From contig SFKX01000015.1 of NCBI GenBank assembly GCA_004553625.1, forward strand, positions 6,571 to 70,570: DNA of 64,000 bases, in the 5' to 3' direction. The translations under genes and the position numbers were made by a program. The notes below the pieces were generated by a model, which ran no database searches, was not told where the DNA came from, and was given only the letters and a program-made list of their open reading frames with translations. Source of the stretch: Clostridiales bacterium. Its GTDB lineage: Bacteria; Bacillota_A; Clostridia; Oscillospirales; Oscillospiraceae. Of the stretch, positions 1 to 8,360 are shown one piece after another. The first letter of the stretch is position 1. Every line of letters starts with the position of its first letter.

Positions 1-332
1 ATGATCTGCCAATAGGGCTGGGACCAGTGGACGCTGGTGTCCCAGGTATAGGGCGCGAGGCCGCCAATTATGGTGAGCAGTTTGAGGAACTCACCGCGTT
101 TGAGCGAATCCGTCGGGCAATACTTGTCGCCCTCCTTGCCGTCTATGATGCCCCAGCTCGCGCAGAGGTACACATAGTCGTGGTACCAGGAGCCCTCCGG
201 CACGTCCGAAAAGCTGACGCTTATGCTGCCCATGCCTATGGCGTTGGCCGGCACGGCGGGCATGAGCGCAGTCAGGCAGAGCACTGCCAGCAGCGCTGCG
301 GAGAACCTCAGCAATTTCCCTTTTCTTGTCAT
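1..332 (-). CDS. S-layer-homology (SLH) domain protein, N-terminal part only
   Basis: The gene starts with ATG at 332 and runs off the left edge of the window, so only about 110 residues are visible. A strong Shine-Dalgarno (AGGAGG, about 335-342) sits before the start. Residues 1-30 form a Sec signal peptide with a basic start, a hydrophobic core and an Ala-x-Ala-like end. An SLH motif follows (SFSDVPEGSWYHDYVYL, then GIIDG and a Lys-Arg-Gly-Glu-Phe turn), as in proteins that bind cell-wall polymers. The start codon overlaps the stop of the upstream LysR-like stub (ATGA), so the two are probably translationally coupled. It resembles the SLH protein at 22942-23952. Confidence 0.75.
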   Translation of the reverse strand, partial: MTRKGKLLRFSAALLAVLCLTALMPAVPANAIGMGSISVSFSDVPEGSWYHDYVYLCASWGIIDGKEGDKYCPTDSLKRGEFLKLLTIIGGLAPYTWDTSVHWSQPYWQI

Positions 333-598
333 ATCTTTCCTCCTGTGTCTCTGACTTTGACCTGCAGCTCCTCCTCAAGGCGCAGCAGCTCTCTCGCGCC
401 GTCCAGCAGGACCTCGCCCGCCGGCGTGAGCCGGACGCCCCGGCTGTCCCGGGAAAAGAGCGCAGCGCCCAGCGTGTTCTCGAGCGAGGATATCGCCCGG
501 GACACGGTGGAGTGGCTTATATAGAGCGCGGCGGCAGCGCGGGAAAAGCTGCCCCTTTCCGCCGCCGCGCAGAATATTCTGAGCTGTTCCAGCTCCAT
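329..598 (-). CDS. LysR-type DNA-binding domain without effector domain
   Basis: This 89-residue protein matches the N-terminal winged helix-turn-helix of LysR regulators almost exactly. It reads MELEQLRIFCAAAERGSFS, then the recognition helix region HSTVSRAISSLENTLGAALF, and ends after the linker helix. Full LysR proteins are about 300 residues and carry a periplasmic-binding-like effector domain, which is absent here. It starts 1 nt after the cytidine deaminase stop and its own stop overlaps the ATG of the SLH gene. That position suggests either a purpose-built DNA-binding stub or a remnant that kept the operon spacing. Assignment of the fold is firm; that it is a working regulator is inference. 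Confidence 0.7.
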   Translation of the reverse strand: MELEQLRIFCAAAERGSFSRAAAALYISHSTVSRAISSLENTLGAALFSRDSRGVRLTPAGEVLLDGARELLRLEEELQVKVRDTGGKI

Positions 599-599
599 C

Positions 600-980
600 T
601 CAGTAGTTGAAGGTGTGCGGCAGGAGCTGGTTGAGCCTGTAGCTCACATACCTGCCCCCGGCTTTGGCGCACAGGACCTCCATCGTCTGCGAGAACTCTG
701 CCAGGAACTGGCGGCAGGCCCCGCAGGGCATGCAGTAGTCTTTTCCCTCGCCCCAAATGGCAATCCTCACAAAGTCCTGGTGTCCCTCGCTGACCGCCTT
801 GCAGGCGGCGGTGCGCTCGGCGCAGATCGTGCTGCCCAGGGCGGCGTTTTCCACGTTGCAGCCCGTGAACACAGTCCCGTCTGAGCACTCTATCGCCGCG
901 CCGACCGGAAACTGCGAATACGGCACATAGGCCATCCCCGATGCCTCGCGGGCCTTGTCCATGAGTTCTCTGTCTGTCAT
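600..980 (-). CDS. cdd: Cytidine deaminase
   Basis: The 126-residue protein has the typical length of homotetrameric cytidine deaminases, which convert cytidine or deoxycytidine to uridine in pyrimidine salvage. The zinc and catalytic motifs are visible: CAERTA (Cys ligand and catalytic Glu) near residue 53 and PCGACRQ (two Cys ligands) near residue 85. The start ATG at 980 directly abuts the stop codon of the upstream binding lipoprotein, and the LysR stub follows after 1 nt, so it sits inside a tightly packed operon. It may recycle nucleosides linked to the neighbouring transport gene, but that link is inferred only from position. Confidence 0.93.
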   Translation of the reverse strand: MTDRELMDKAREASGMAYVPYSQFPVGAAIECSDGTVFTGCNVENAALGSTICAERTAACKAVSEGHQDFVRIAIWGEGKDYCMPCGACRQFLAEFSQTMEVLCAKAGGRYVSYRLNQLLPHTFNY

Positions 981-2582
981 TTACTGTTCCTCCCCCTCGT
1001 CAGTTTCATTGGAAAAGGTTATCGTCCAGTTTTCAATGCCGTAAAATACGTTGCTGGCGTTCGGGTTCATCCCTGTGATCACATTGCGGTGGCTTATGAC
1101 TTCCTGCCGCTCGAAGCAGATGGGGATGATCGGCACATTGGTGGTGATGTAGTTGAGCAGCACCTCGCAGGCCTGGGTGCGCGTGAGCTCGTCCGCTGCG
1201 AGGAAGGCGTTTATATAGGTGGCGTAGTTTTCGTCCTTAATCTTGCCGTAATTGAGGGAGCCGTCCTCGGTGAGGATGCTGGTGAGGTCAAAGTCCGCGC
1301 CGAGCTTGACCTCGGCGTAGTACATGTCGTAGTCCCCGTTGGTGAGGGCGTTCTGGTATTCCGTCCAGCTGAGTTCCCTCACGGTTACGGTGACGCCAAG
1401 GCTGCCCATGTCGGAGGCAAACTGCTTTGCTATGTCGCCCTTGCCAGCGGATTCGGAGCAGACGATGAGGTCAATATTGATGTCCTGGGTCTTGCTGTAT
1501 TCGACGTATTCGCGCTTGCCGTCGTTGTCCATATCCGTGACGCCGAGGTTGTCCAGCACCATAGCGCAGAGCTCAAGGTCGAACTTCACCTGGTCTGCGA
1601 TGCCCTCGCTATAGAACGGGCTGCTGGGCCACACGGGCAGGGCAGAAGCTACGGCGCCCTTTTGCATCAGCGTTCCCGCTGCGTATTCCCTGTCCACGGC
1701 GAGCTGCAGCGGATAGCGGTATTGCGCGTTGCCCACAAAGGGCGCCTCCGAGTTGAAGCCGAAGTAGTGGAGGTTCGTGGTCATATAATAGCGCGTTTCA
1801 GTATTGCCGCCGTAGCCGAGGTTGGACTTGCCGGAGGGGTCGTTCACCACGAGGTCTATATAGGAGTCCTCAAAGGCGGTGATGATGTCCACTGTCTCAG
1901 AATACTCCTTGAAATAGATCTTGTCTACAGGCAGGGTTTGGTAGTTCACGTGTCCGTCAAAGGCCTCAACGTAGTTTTCGCCCTCGACGTACTTATAAGG
2001 CCCGGTGCCGGCGGGCATGGCCTCTCCGGAGGAGCCGTTCTTGACGACCGGGATGGTCAGCAGATAGGGGAAGAGCATGTCCGCCTTGCCGAGAGAGACG
2101 GCAAAGGTGCTGTCGCTCGTGGCGCTCGCGCCGTAATAGTAGGTGAGGCGGCCGCGATAGCGGGAGGTCTGCTTGGCCAGAGAGATGGAATAGGCCACAT
2201 CCGCCGCGGTGAGGTTAGTGCCGTCGTGCATTTTGATGCTGGTATCCACGGTGAAGGTCCAGTAGCTGCCGCCGTTCGTCGTCTCGTAGTCCGTGATGAT
2301 GCGGGAGCTCAGGTTATACTCGTCGTCCAGCTCGAAGATGTTGTCATAGACGAGCTGGCTTATGAGGAGGTTATCGGTATCGTTGGTGGCGTAGGGGTTG
2401 AGGCTGGCGCCGGAGTTGTAGTTGAGCGAGAAGATCTCGTCTGCGGCGTCCGAGACGCCGAGTTCTGTTCCGGGCAGGTTGCCCTCGACGGGGGCGGATT
2501 CTTTGGGCGCGGCCTGGCCGCAGCCCGCGAGCATGCAGAGCGCCAGCGCCGCGGATATTATGGATAAAAGGCGTTTTTTCAT
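981..2582 (-). CDS. ABC transporter substrate-binding lipoprotein, family 5 (peptide/nickel type)
   Basis: The 533-residue protein begins with a lipoprotein signal peptide ending in a lipobox (MLAGCG; Cys about residue 21), so it is anchored to the outer face of the membrane. The body has family-5 solute-binding features: the LNPYATNDTDN segment near the N-terminus, the DGTNLTAADVAYSI segment typical of the OppA/DppA group, and a late LAVDREYA stretch. No permease or ATPase genes lie nearby, so it is an orphan binding protein or uses transporter subunits encoded elsewhere. Substrate cannot be read from sequence; peptides are the family default. It lies between pgeF-like and cdd genes in the same direction. 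Confidence 0.85.
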   Translation of the reverse strand: MKKRLLSIISAALALCMLAGCGQAAPKESAPVEGNLPGTELGVSDAADEIFSLNYNSGASLNPYATNDTDNLLISQLVYDNIFELDDEYNLSSRIITDYETTNGGSYWTFTVDTSIKMHDGTNLTAADVAYSISLAKQTSRYRGRLTYYYGASATSDSTFAVSLGKADMLFPYLLTIPVVKNGSSGEAMPAGTGPYKYVEGENYVEAFDGHVNYQTLPVDKIYFKEYSETVDIITAFEDSYIDLVVNDPSGKSNLGYGGNTETRYYMTTNLHYFGFNSEAPFVGNAQYRYPLQLAVDREYAAGTLMQKGAVASALPVWPSSPFYSEGIADQVKFDLELCAMVLDNLGVTDMDNDGKREYVEYSKTQDINIDLIVCSESAGKGDIAKQFASDMGSLGVTVTVRELSWTEYQNALTNGDYDMYYAEVKLGADFDLTSILTEDGSLNYGKIKDENYATYINAFLAADELTRTQACEVLLNYITTNVPIIPICFERQEVISHRNVITGMNPNASNVFYGIENWTITFSNETDEGEEQ

Positions 2583-2597
2583 GTCACACTCCCAGAT

Positions 2598-3398
2598 TCA
2601 GAGGCAGATCACGGCGCACTGACTGCCGCGCTGCCCCTTGGAATAGCGGTGGGACCAGTATTTCTCGTGCAGGCAGACCGTGCACTCGTCCGAGACGGCG
2701 ATGTGCTCCGGCGCGAGCCCGAGCTGGAGGAGCCTGCACCTGAGCGCGCCGCGCAGGTCCACCAGGAACTTGCCGGAGTTATTCTTGGGCCTTATATATG
2801 GCTCTGCGTCCGCCGCGCCCAGCCAGGCGCGCACGGCCTCCGGGACGTCTCCGTCCGTTTCAAAGCAGCAGGCGCCTATGGAGGGGCCTATTGCGGCGCG
2901 GACGTCCTCCGGCCTGGAGCCCAGTCCAACCATGATGCGCAGGGCCTCGCCGGGGATGTCGCCCACTGAGCTGCGCCAGCCGCAGTGTACCGCGCCCGCC
3001 GTGCCGCGCACAGGGTCGTGCAGCAGAAGCGGTACGCAGTCGGCGGTGAAGCAGAAGATGGGCAGGCCGGGGACGTCCGTCACGAGCCCGTCTGAATCGC
3101 AGGGGTCCGGGTCGGTAGGGGAGCAGCGGTCGGACTCGGTGATGAGGCGGACGTGCGTGCCGTGGACCTGCTTCGTATAGGCGGCGCGCATGACGTCTAT
3201 GCCCAGCGCCCGGCCCAGGATGCGGTAGTTTTCCAGGACACGCTCGCGCTCGTCGCCGCGGTTAAAACCCAGGTTGAGCGAGGCGAGATACCCTTCGGAT
3301 ACGCCGCCGTATCTCGTTGTAAAGGCGTGCTTTGCGGATATGACCGGGGCGGTCATGTAGACCAGACCGCCATTTTCGTGCTGAACAAATGCGGACAT
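2598..3398 (-). CDS. pgeF: Laccase-domain (YlmD/PgeF family) protein
   Basis: The protein has 266 residues, the family's usual length. Motifs of the multicopper-polyphenol-oxidase-fold family are clear: CFTADCVPLLL, then AVHCGWR with the conserved His and Cys, and a C-terminal SDECTVC segment. Family members act on purine nucleosides and on mis-incorporated UDP-MurNAc-L-Ser; the older laccase label is doubtful. The ATG at 3398 has a good Shine-Dalgarno (GAAGGAGG). It is 19 nt downstream of secA and 15 nt upstream of the binding-protein gene, so it is probably co-transcribed with both. Confidence 0.85.
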   Translation of the reverse strand: MSAFVQHENGGLVYMTAPVISAKHAFTTRYGGVSEGYLASLNLGFNRGDERERVLENYRILGRALGIDVMRAAYTKQVHGTHVRLITESDRCSPTDPDPCDSDGLVTDVPGLPIFCFTADCVPLLLHDPVRGTAGAVHCGWRSSVGDIPGEALRIMVGLGSRPEDVRAAIGPSIGACCFETDGDVPEAVRAWLGAADAEPYIRPKNNSGKFLVDLRGALRCRLLQLGLAPEHIAVSDECTVCLHEKYWSHRYSKGQRGSQCAVICL

Positions 3399-3417
3399 TG
3401 GGCCTCCTTCAAGCGGC

Positions 3418-6192
3418 TCACTCGTTGCGGCCGCAGCAGTCCTTATACTTCATCGGCAGGCCGTTGGGCCTGAGCTTTCCGCAGGGGCAGGGGTCGTTCC
3501 TGCCGGGCTTTTTGATCTTTTTTACCGGCTGCTTTTTGACGCTCGAGTCGCCCCCGACGTTTGCCGCGGCGTTCTTCGAGACGCTCTTGCGCTCGAGCTT
3601 TTCTTCCTTCTTCACGCGCACGACGAAGAGCCGGCGGACGGTCTCCTCGCGTATGCCGTGTATCATGGCCTCGAACATCTCGAAGCCCTCGTTCTTATAG
3701 GCGTCGATGGGCTTGGTGTTGCCGTAGCCGCGCAGGCCGATGCCCTGTCTGAGGTCGGTCATGGCGTCGAGGTGTTCCATCCAGTACTCGTCCACGACGC
3801 GGAGCATGACCACGCGCTCCAGCTCGCGCATGACGGGCTGACCGTTCGGCATGAGGCCGAGCTCCTTTTCCTTGGCGTCGTAGAAGGCGAGGGCCTTTTC
3901 AAGCACCATATCCGTGAGCTTCTGCGCGTTGAGACCGCCCAGTTCCTCGGGAGATATGCGGATGTCGCCGGGGCGCAGGAACAATTTCCCGAAGGGCGCA
4001 AGCGCCTCGTTCACGGCGGCGAGGTCGGGGTGCTGTTCATGCCCGAGCCCGTCCGCCACGGTGCTGCTCACGAACTCCTCTATCATCTTGCGGATGGAGG
4101 CCTGGAGGTCCTCGCCGTCGAGCACCTTGCGGCGCTCATCGTAGATGACGTTGCGCTGGACGTTCATGACGTCGTCGTATTCGAGGACGTTCTTGCGGGT
4201 CTGGAAATTCCGGCTCTCGACGGTCTTTTGCGCCTGCTCGATGGCGTTCGAGAGCATCTTCTGGTCGAGCGGGGTGTCCTCGTCCATGCCGAGGGTGTCC
4301 ATCATGCCCATGACGCGCTCGGAGCCGAAGAGGCGCATGATGTCGTCCGTCATGGCGATGTAGAAGCGGCTCTCGCCCGGGTCTCCCTGGCGTCCGGCGC
4401 GGCCGCGCAGCTGGTTGTCTATGCGGCGGGACTCGTGCCGCTCTGTTCCGAGGATGAAGAGGCCGCCGACCTCGCGGACCTTTTCGGCCTCGGCGTCGGT
4501 CACCTTCTTGTGCTCGGCCAGGCGCTCCGCAAACATGGTGCGGGCGCGCAGGATTTCCTCGTCCTCCGTCTCGGCGTAGCCGGTGGCCTCGGTGATGACG
4601 TCCTCCTCGAAGCCGGCCTTTTTGAGGTCGGTCTTGGCGAGGTATTCGGCGTTGCCGCCTAGCATGATATCCGTGCCGCGGCCCGCCATGTTCGTGGCTA
4701 TCGTGACGGCGCCGAGCTTGCCCGCCTGGGCGACGATCTCCGCCTCGCGCTCGTGCTGCTTGGCGTTCAGGACATTGTGCTGTATCCCGCGCTTTTTCAG
4801 CAGGGAGGAGAGGTATTCGCTCTTCTCAATTGAGATGGTGCCGACCAGCACGGGCTGGCCCTTCTCGTGGCAGGCGATTATCTGCTCGATGATGGCCTTG
4901 TCCTTACCCGCCTCGCTCTTATACACGACGTCCGGCCAGTCCTTGCGGATGACGGGCTTGTTCGTGGGGATCTCGATGATGTCGAGCTCGTAGATGGCTG
5001 TGAATTCCTCCTCCTCGGTCAGGGCCGTGCCGGTCATGCCGGAGAGCTTGCCGTAGAGGCGGAAGTAGTTCTGGAAGGTGATGGTAGCGAGGGTCTTGTT
5101 CTCGCGCTGGACGTCCACATGCTCCTTGGCCTCGATGGCCTGATGCAGGCCCTCGGAGTAGCGCCGGCCGAGCATGAGACGGCCCGTGAACTCGTCCACT
5201 ATGATGACCTCGCCGTCTTTGACGACGTAGTCGATGTCGCGCTTCATGACGCCGTGGGCCTTGAGCGCCTGGTTGATGTGGTGCGCAAGTGTGGAGTTCT
5301 CAAGGTCGGAGAGGTTTTCAAGGTTGAAATACCGCTCGGCCTTGGCCGTGCCGCGGGCGGTGAGGGTGGCGGTGCGGGCCTTCTCGTCCACGACGTAGTC
5401 TGCGTCGAGGTTTTCGTCCTCCTCCTGCTTCTCGTCCACGGAGGCGACGACTACCCGCTTCATCGTGCGGACGAGGTCGTCCGCCTTCCTATAGAGGTCC
5501 GTGGATTCGTCGCCCTGGCCGGAAATGATGAGCGGGGTGCGCGCCTCGTCGATGAGGATGGAGTCCACCTCGTCCACGATGGCGAAGGCGTGGCCGCGCT
5601 GGACCATCTGCTGCTTGTAGATGGCCATATTGTCGCGCAGGTAGTCGAAGCCCATCTCGTTGTTGGTGCCGTAGGTGATGTCCGCGGCGTAGGCGGCGCG
5701 GCGCTGCTCGGCGTTGAGGCCGTGGACTATGAGGCCGACGGAAAGGCCCAGGAAGCGGTGTACCTTGCCCATCCACTCCGAGTCGCGCTTGGCGAGGTAG
5801 TCGTTGACGGTTACGATGTGGACGCCCTCGCCCGCAATGGCGTTGAGGTAGGCGGGCAGGACGGCGACAAGAGTTTTGCCCTCGCCGGTTTTCATCTCCG
5901 CGATGCGGCCCTGATGGAGCACGATGCCGCCTATGAGCTGGACGCGGAAGGGCTTCATGCCCAGCACTCGCCAGGCCGCCTCCCGCGCCACGGCAAAGGC
6001 CTCGGGCAGGATACTGTCCAGGTCCTCGCCCGACTGGTAGCGCGCCTTGAACTCGTCCGTCTTGGCGCGCAGCTGCTCGTCGGAGAGCGCCTGCATCTGA
6101 GGCTCCAGCGCCTCGATCTTATCCGCGATCGGATATATCCGTTTCAGCTCGTGGTCGCTGTGCGAGCCGAAGAGTTTCTGTAAAAATCCCAT
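3418..6192 (-). CDS. secA: Preprotein translocase ATPase SecA
   Basis: SecA drives export of unfolded proteins through SecYEG by ATP hydrolysis. The protein shows the Walker A motif TGEGKT (about residue 100), the DEVDSILIDEAR Walker B region, the TGRLMLGRRYSEGLHQA segment, the MAGRGTDI motif of the second nucleotide-binding fold, and a C-terminal SEC-C zinc motif (DPCPCGK then CC). I chose ATG 6192 (MGFLQKLFGS), which fits known SecA N-termini and has an AAAGG site 5-7 nt upstream; the open frame continues 16 codons further without a ribosome site. Length is then 924 residues. In many Firmicutes prfB follows secA; here a laccase-domain gene does. Confidence 0.97.
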   Translation of the reverse strand: MGFLQKLFGSHSDHELKRIYPIADKIEALEPQMQALSDEQLRAKTDEFKARYQSGEDLDSILPEAFAVAREAAWRVLGMKPFRVQLIGGIVLHQGRIAEMKTGEGKTLVAVLPAYLNAIAGEGVHIVTVNDYLAKRDSEWMGKVHRFLGLSVGLIVHGLNAEQRRAAYAADITYGTNNEMGFDYLRDNMAIYKQQMVQRGHAFAIVDEVDSILIDEARTPLIISGQGDESTDLYRKADDLVRTMKRVVVASVDEKQEEDENLDADYVVDEKARTATLTARGTAKAERYFNLENLSDLENSTLAHHINQALKAHGVMKRDIDYVVKDGEVIIVDEFTGRLMLGRRYSEGLHQAIEAKEHVDVQRENKTLATITFQNYFRLYGKLSGMTGTALTEEEEFTAIYELDIIEIPTNKPVIRKDWPDVVYKSEAGKDKAIIEQIIACHEKGQPVLVGTISIEKSEYLSSLLKKRGIQHNVLNAKQHEREAEIVAQAGKLGAVTIATNMAGRGTDIMLGGNAEYLAKTDLKKAGFEEDVITEATGYAETEDEEILRARTMFAERLAEHKKVTDAEAEKVREVGGLFILGTERHESRRIDNQLRGRAGRQGDPGESRFYIAMTDDIMRLFGSERVMGMMDTLGMDEDTPLDQKMLSNAIEQAQKTVESRNFQTRKNVLEYDDVMNVQRNVIYDERRKVLDGEDLQASIRKMIEEFVSSTVADGLGHEQHPDLAAVNEALAPFGKLFLRPGDIRISPEELGGLNAQKLTDMVLEKALAFYDAKEKELGLMPNGQPVMRELERVVMLRVVDEYWMEHLDAMTDLRQGIGLRGYGNTKPIDAYKNEGFEMFEAMIHGIREETVRRLFVVRVKKEEKLERKSVSKNAAANVGGDSSVKKQPVKKIKKPGRNDPCPCGKLRPNGLPMKYKDCCGRNE

Positions 6193-6242
6193 AATACCTT
6201 TCAGCCTTTCGATACTTGCAAAATATACCGGGTCGACCACAT

Positions 6243-6271
6243 ACTATAACATATAATTGTGAACATTTAAA
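6243..6271 (-). promoter_or_regulatory. Probable sigma-A promoter of the secA operon
   Basis: On the minus strand a -35-like TTTAAA (6266-6271) and -10 TATAGT (6243-6248) are separated by 17 nt. They lie about 50 nt upstream of the secA start in an A+T-rich gap. Confidence 0.5.
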
Positions 6272-6329
6272 GAATTATCTCAAAAAAAGCGCCCCGCGCC
6301 CAACATTACAGGCGGCTGTCCCGTCTTTG

Positions 6330-6338
6330 TGGTATAAT
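6330..6338 (+). promoter_or_regulatory. Extended -10 promoter for the GNAT gene
   Basis: A perfect TATAAT (6333-6338) is preceded by TGG, which gives an extended -10 (TGnTATAAT). No good -35 is visible at 17 nt. It lies about 50 nt before the acetyltransferase start. Confidence 0.5.
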
Positions 6339-6389
6339 GGTGTAAAGCTCTGGCCGGGCCAATCGAAAAAGAAAGGTTATTGAAAGCGC

Positions 6390-6917
6390 ATGGATAAGGA
6401 GATCAAGGGGAAAAGGCTCATTCTGCGTGAGCAAAGAGAAGAGGACGCGCCGTTTTTTGCCTATTGGTTCAATCAGCCGCAAGTCATGTTTCAATGCGGC
6501 TTTGAGAAACCCACCGATGAAGAAGAGGTCAAGACCTGCATCAACGTCAACCATAAATCGGCAGACTCGGTCTGGTTCACCATTACGGATCTAGAAGGCA
6601 ATATCATAGGCGAGACCGGCCTGCTTCGCATGTTTCCCGCATGGCACCAGACCGACCTTACGATTATCATTCCTGATCCAAAGATGCAGCACAAGGGCTG
6701 CGGGACGGAAGCGATCCGTATAATGCTTGACATGGCCTTCAATGAGTATGAAATGCATCGCGTCTCGATCGGAGTAGTGGGCTTGAATACGGATGCGCTG
6801 GAATTCTATAAGAAAATCGGATTCAAGCAGGAAGGCGTTTTGGAAGAGGCGTATTACTACAACAACGAGTACAGCGATTTCATCATGATGCGCATACTCA
6901 GGCGCGAGTGGAAGTGA
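6390..6917 (+). CDS. GNAT-family N-acetyltransferase (RimJ/RimL-like)
   Basis: The 175-residue protein opens with the GKRLILREQREED pattern of the RimL/Acetyltransf_3 subgroup and carries the acetyl-CoA pyrophosphate-binding region around HKGCGTEAIR. The C-terminal GLNTDALEFYKKIGFKQEG is the classic motif of the last strands of the fold. It should transfer acetyl from acetyl-CoA to an amine, either a protein N-terminus or a small molecule; the substrate is not readable. It is transcribed divergently from secA and followed after 6 nt by the DUF3795 gene. Confidence 0.85.
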   Translation: MDKEIKGKRLILREQREEDAPFFAYWFNQPQVMFQCGFEKPTDEEEVKTCINVNHKSADSVWFTITDLEGNIIGETGLLRMFPAWHQTDLTIIIPDPKMQHKGCGTEAIRIMLDMAFNEYEMHRVSIGVVGLNTDALEFYKKIGFKQEGVLEEAYYYNNEYSDFIMMRILRREWK

Positions 6918-6923
6918 GGTAGC

Positions 6924-7481
6924 ATGAAGGGCTTCACGCGAGAATGCACAAAGTTTTCGCTCTGCGGCCTCAACTGCGCGCTGTGTTCCATGCGCGTGGG
7001 CGGCTATTGTCCGGGCTGCGGCGGAGGCGAGGGAAATCAGAGCTGCCGGATGGCCCGCTGCTCGCTGGAGCACGGGGGACTGCAATTCTGCCGCGACTGC
7101 GCCGAGTATCCCTGCGGCCTATACGCGGGTTTTGACGAGAGCGATTCCTTTGTCCCGCACTCCAGCCGGGAACGCGACCTGGCCCGGGCGCGCGAGCTGG
7201 GCCTGGAGGCGTACACGGCGGAGCTGGACGCAAAGCTGGACGCGCTGGAGGAGCTGCTGCGCGGCTACAACGACGGCCGGCACAAGACGCTCTTCCACAC
7301 GGCGGCGTATCTGCTCCCGCCCGAGGACCTGAACGCCGTCCTGGCGGAGCTGCACGGGCGGGCTGAGCTCGACTCCGCGGCGGCGAAGGAGCGGGCCGCG
7401 GCTGCATCGGAGCTCCTGGAGCAGGCGGCGGCACGGCGGGGACTCAGCCTGAAGCTCCGAAAAAAGCCCAAAAAGGGCTGA
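6924..7481 (+). CDS. Cysteine-rich DUF3795 family protein
   Basis: The first 75 residues are packed with cysteines in CxxC-type spacing (CGLNCALC, CPGCGG, FCRDCAEYPC), the signature of DUF3795 proteins, which are presumed zinc or iron-sulfur binding and have no established function. The C-terminal 110 residues are mostly helical and charged, ending in a Lys-rich tail. The ATG at 6924 follows a GAGGT site. It follows the GNAT gene after 6 nt, and the pair is probably co-transcribed. Confidence 0.75.
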   Translation: MKGFTRECTKFSLCGLNCALCSMRVGGYCPGCGGGEGNQSCRMARCSLEHGGLQFCRDCAEYPCGLYAGFDESDSFVPHSSRERDLARARELGLEAYTAELDAKLDALEELLRGYNDGRHKTLFHTAAYLLPPEDLNAVLAELHGRAELDSAAAKERAAAASELLEQAAARRGLSLKLRKKPKKG

Positions 7482-7498
7482 ATCCTTCAAAAAACAGC

Positions 7499-7528
7499 GT
7501 GACAAGTCCCCGGGTTCTGTGGTATCAT
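7499..7528 (+). promoter_or_regulatory. Possible promoter of the 177-residue unknown gene
   Basis: A -35-like GTGACA (7499-7504) and a -10 TATCAT (7523-7528) are spaced 18 nt. They sit about 30 nt upstream of the start at 7560. Confidence 0.4.
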
Positions 7529-7559
7529 CGGAAAATCTTCTCAGAGGGGGGTGCGCGCG

Positions 7560-8093
7560 ATGTTCAAAAACCTTTTTGGAAAGAGGCGGGAAGAGCCGGC
7601 GCGGGAGCCGGATATGGCGCCGGAGCGCGTAGGAGACGGGCGAAGGGTGGATTACCGGCAGAGCAGCTATGCGAGCTGCCGCATCCGCTGGGCGAGCCGG
7701 GAACTGGACGCGGAGGGCGCGCCGCTGCAAGTCCGCGAGCCGCATGAGCGGACGCGGACCTTCCCGGTCCCGGGCGGCTTCACCGCGGCGGGGCGCAGCT
7801 ATGCGGGGCTGGAAGAGCTGTATGTCGAAACGGACGCGGCAAAGACCTTCTGCCGGGACCGCTACGGCAGGCAGGTGCTTTACTACACGGAGCTCTTCCC
7901 CTGCTTCGACAGCTTCGATTACGCCACCGAGACGCGCCGCTACCGCTGGTTCCTGCTGCGCGAGGGCGGGAAGCTCACCAGGATACACTACACCGACGAG
8001 ACCAACCGCCTCTATGTCACTGAGGACGTTGAATACTTGGAAAACAAGCTCTGGTCCGAGCTCTGCCGGCTGCGCTGGTTTGAGCGGGACTGA
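7560..8093 (+). CDS. Conserved-looking protein of unknown function
   Basis: I do not recognise this 177-residue soluble protein. The N-terminus is basic (MFKNLFGKRREE), followed by a mixed alpha/beta region rich in aromatic residues (YGRQVLYYTELFPCFDSFDY) and a C-terminus ending RLRWFERD. There is no signal peptide or membrane segment. ATG 7560 is preferred because the GAGGGGG site at 7544-7550 is then 9 nt away; a GTG at 7551 would abut that site. The stop codon overlaps the first bases of the terminator hairpin that precedes repeat copy A. Confidence 0.65.
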   Translation: MFKNLFGKRREEPAREPDMAPERVGDGRRVDYRQSSYASCRIRWASRELDAEGAPLQVREPHERTRTFPVPGGFTAAGRSYAGLEELYVETDAAKTFCRDRYGRQVLYYTELFPCFDSFDYATETRRYRWFLLREGGKLTRIHYTDETNRLYVTEDVEYLENKLWSELCRLRWFERD

Positions 8094-8134
8094 CAAGCAA
8101 AGGCGCGGAGCACTGCTCCGCGCCTTTGCTTGTC
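8092..8134. terminator. 20-bp hairpin, left terminator copy at repeat A
   Basis: A perfect inverted repeat has arms at 8092-8111 and 8115-8134 with a 3-nt loop. Its core of 29 nt (8099-8127) recurs exactly at 8311-8339 on the other side of the repeat element. Confidence 0.7.
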
Positions 8135-8299
8135 TGAGAAGGCGGAGCCTTCTCAGACAAAGGGGATTGCGCTGCGCTCTGCGCCTCGCTTTGCTCGACG
8201 CTCGCTCCGCGAGATGTGTTTTTCCCGAGGTACACGCCCCCGGGAAAAACGCATTTGGCTTTTATTTCGCGGCTGCGGCCGCGAAACTCTGCGAGGCTT
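8131..8299 (+). repeat. Structured intergenic repeat, copy A (169 nt)
   Basis: This copy shares its whole length with 38459-38627 and 62716-62882. It holds three hairpins: a 13-bp stem at 8131-8159, a 10-bp stem at 8218-8250 with a loop containing GTACACGCC, and a 9-bp stem at 8265-8286. It lies between convergent genes. The flanking terminator is present on both sides, and in copies A and C the similarity extends about 10 nt beyond each end (GCT before, GGAAGGCAGA after). The open frames in it are not conserved as protein. Confidence 0.85.
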
Positions 8300-8308
8300 G
8301 GAAGGCAG

Positions 8309-8341
8309 AAAAAGGCGCGGAGCACTGCTCCGCGCCTTTTT
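8309..8341. terminator. Right terminator copy at repeat A
   Basis: An inverted repeat with A-rich and T-rich flanks gives a bidirectional terminator for the convergent genes. The 29-nt core 8311-8339 is identical to 8099-8127. Confidence 0.75.
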
Positions 8342-8360
8342 CCGTATCCGCTTTGAGTTT

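Noticed and set aside
1089..2567. A long open frame of 492 codons on the plus strand.
   Set aside because: It is the antisense of the binding-lipoprotein gene, has Val/Gly-rich low-complexity composition and no ribosome site. High G+C creates such frames.
3658..6183. Plus-strand frames of 334 and 438 codons opposite secA.
   Set aside because: They mirror the secA codons, show no domain and have biased composition. secA is certain on the minus strand.
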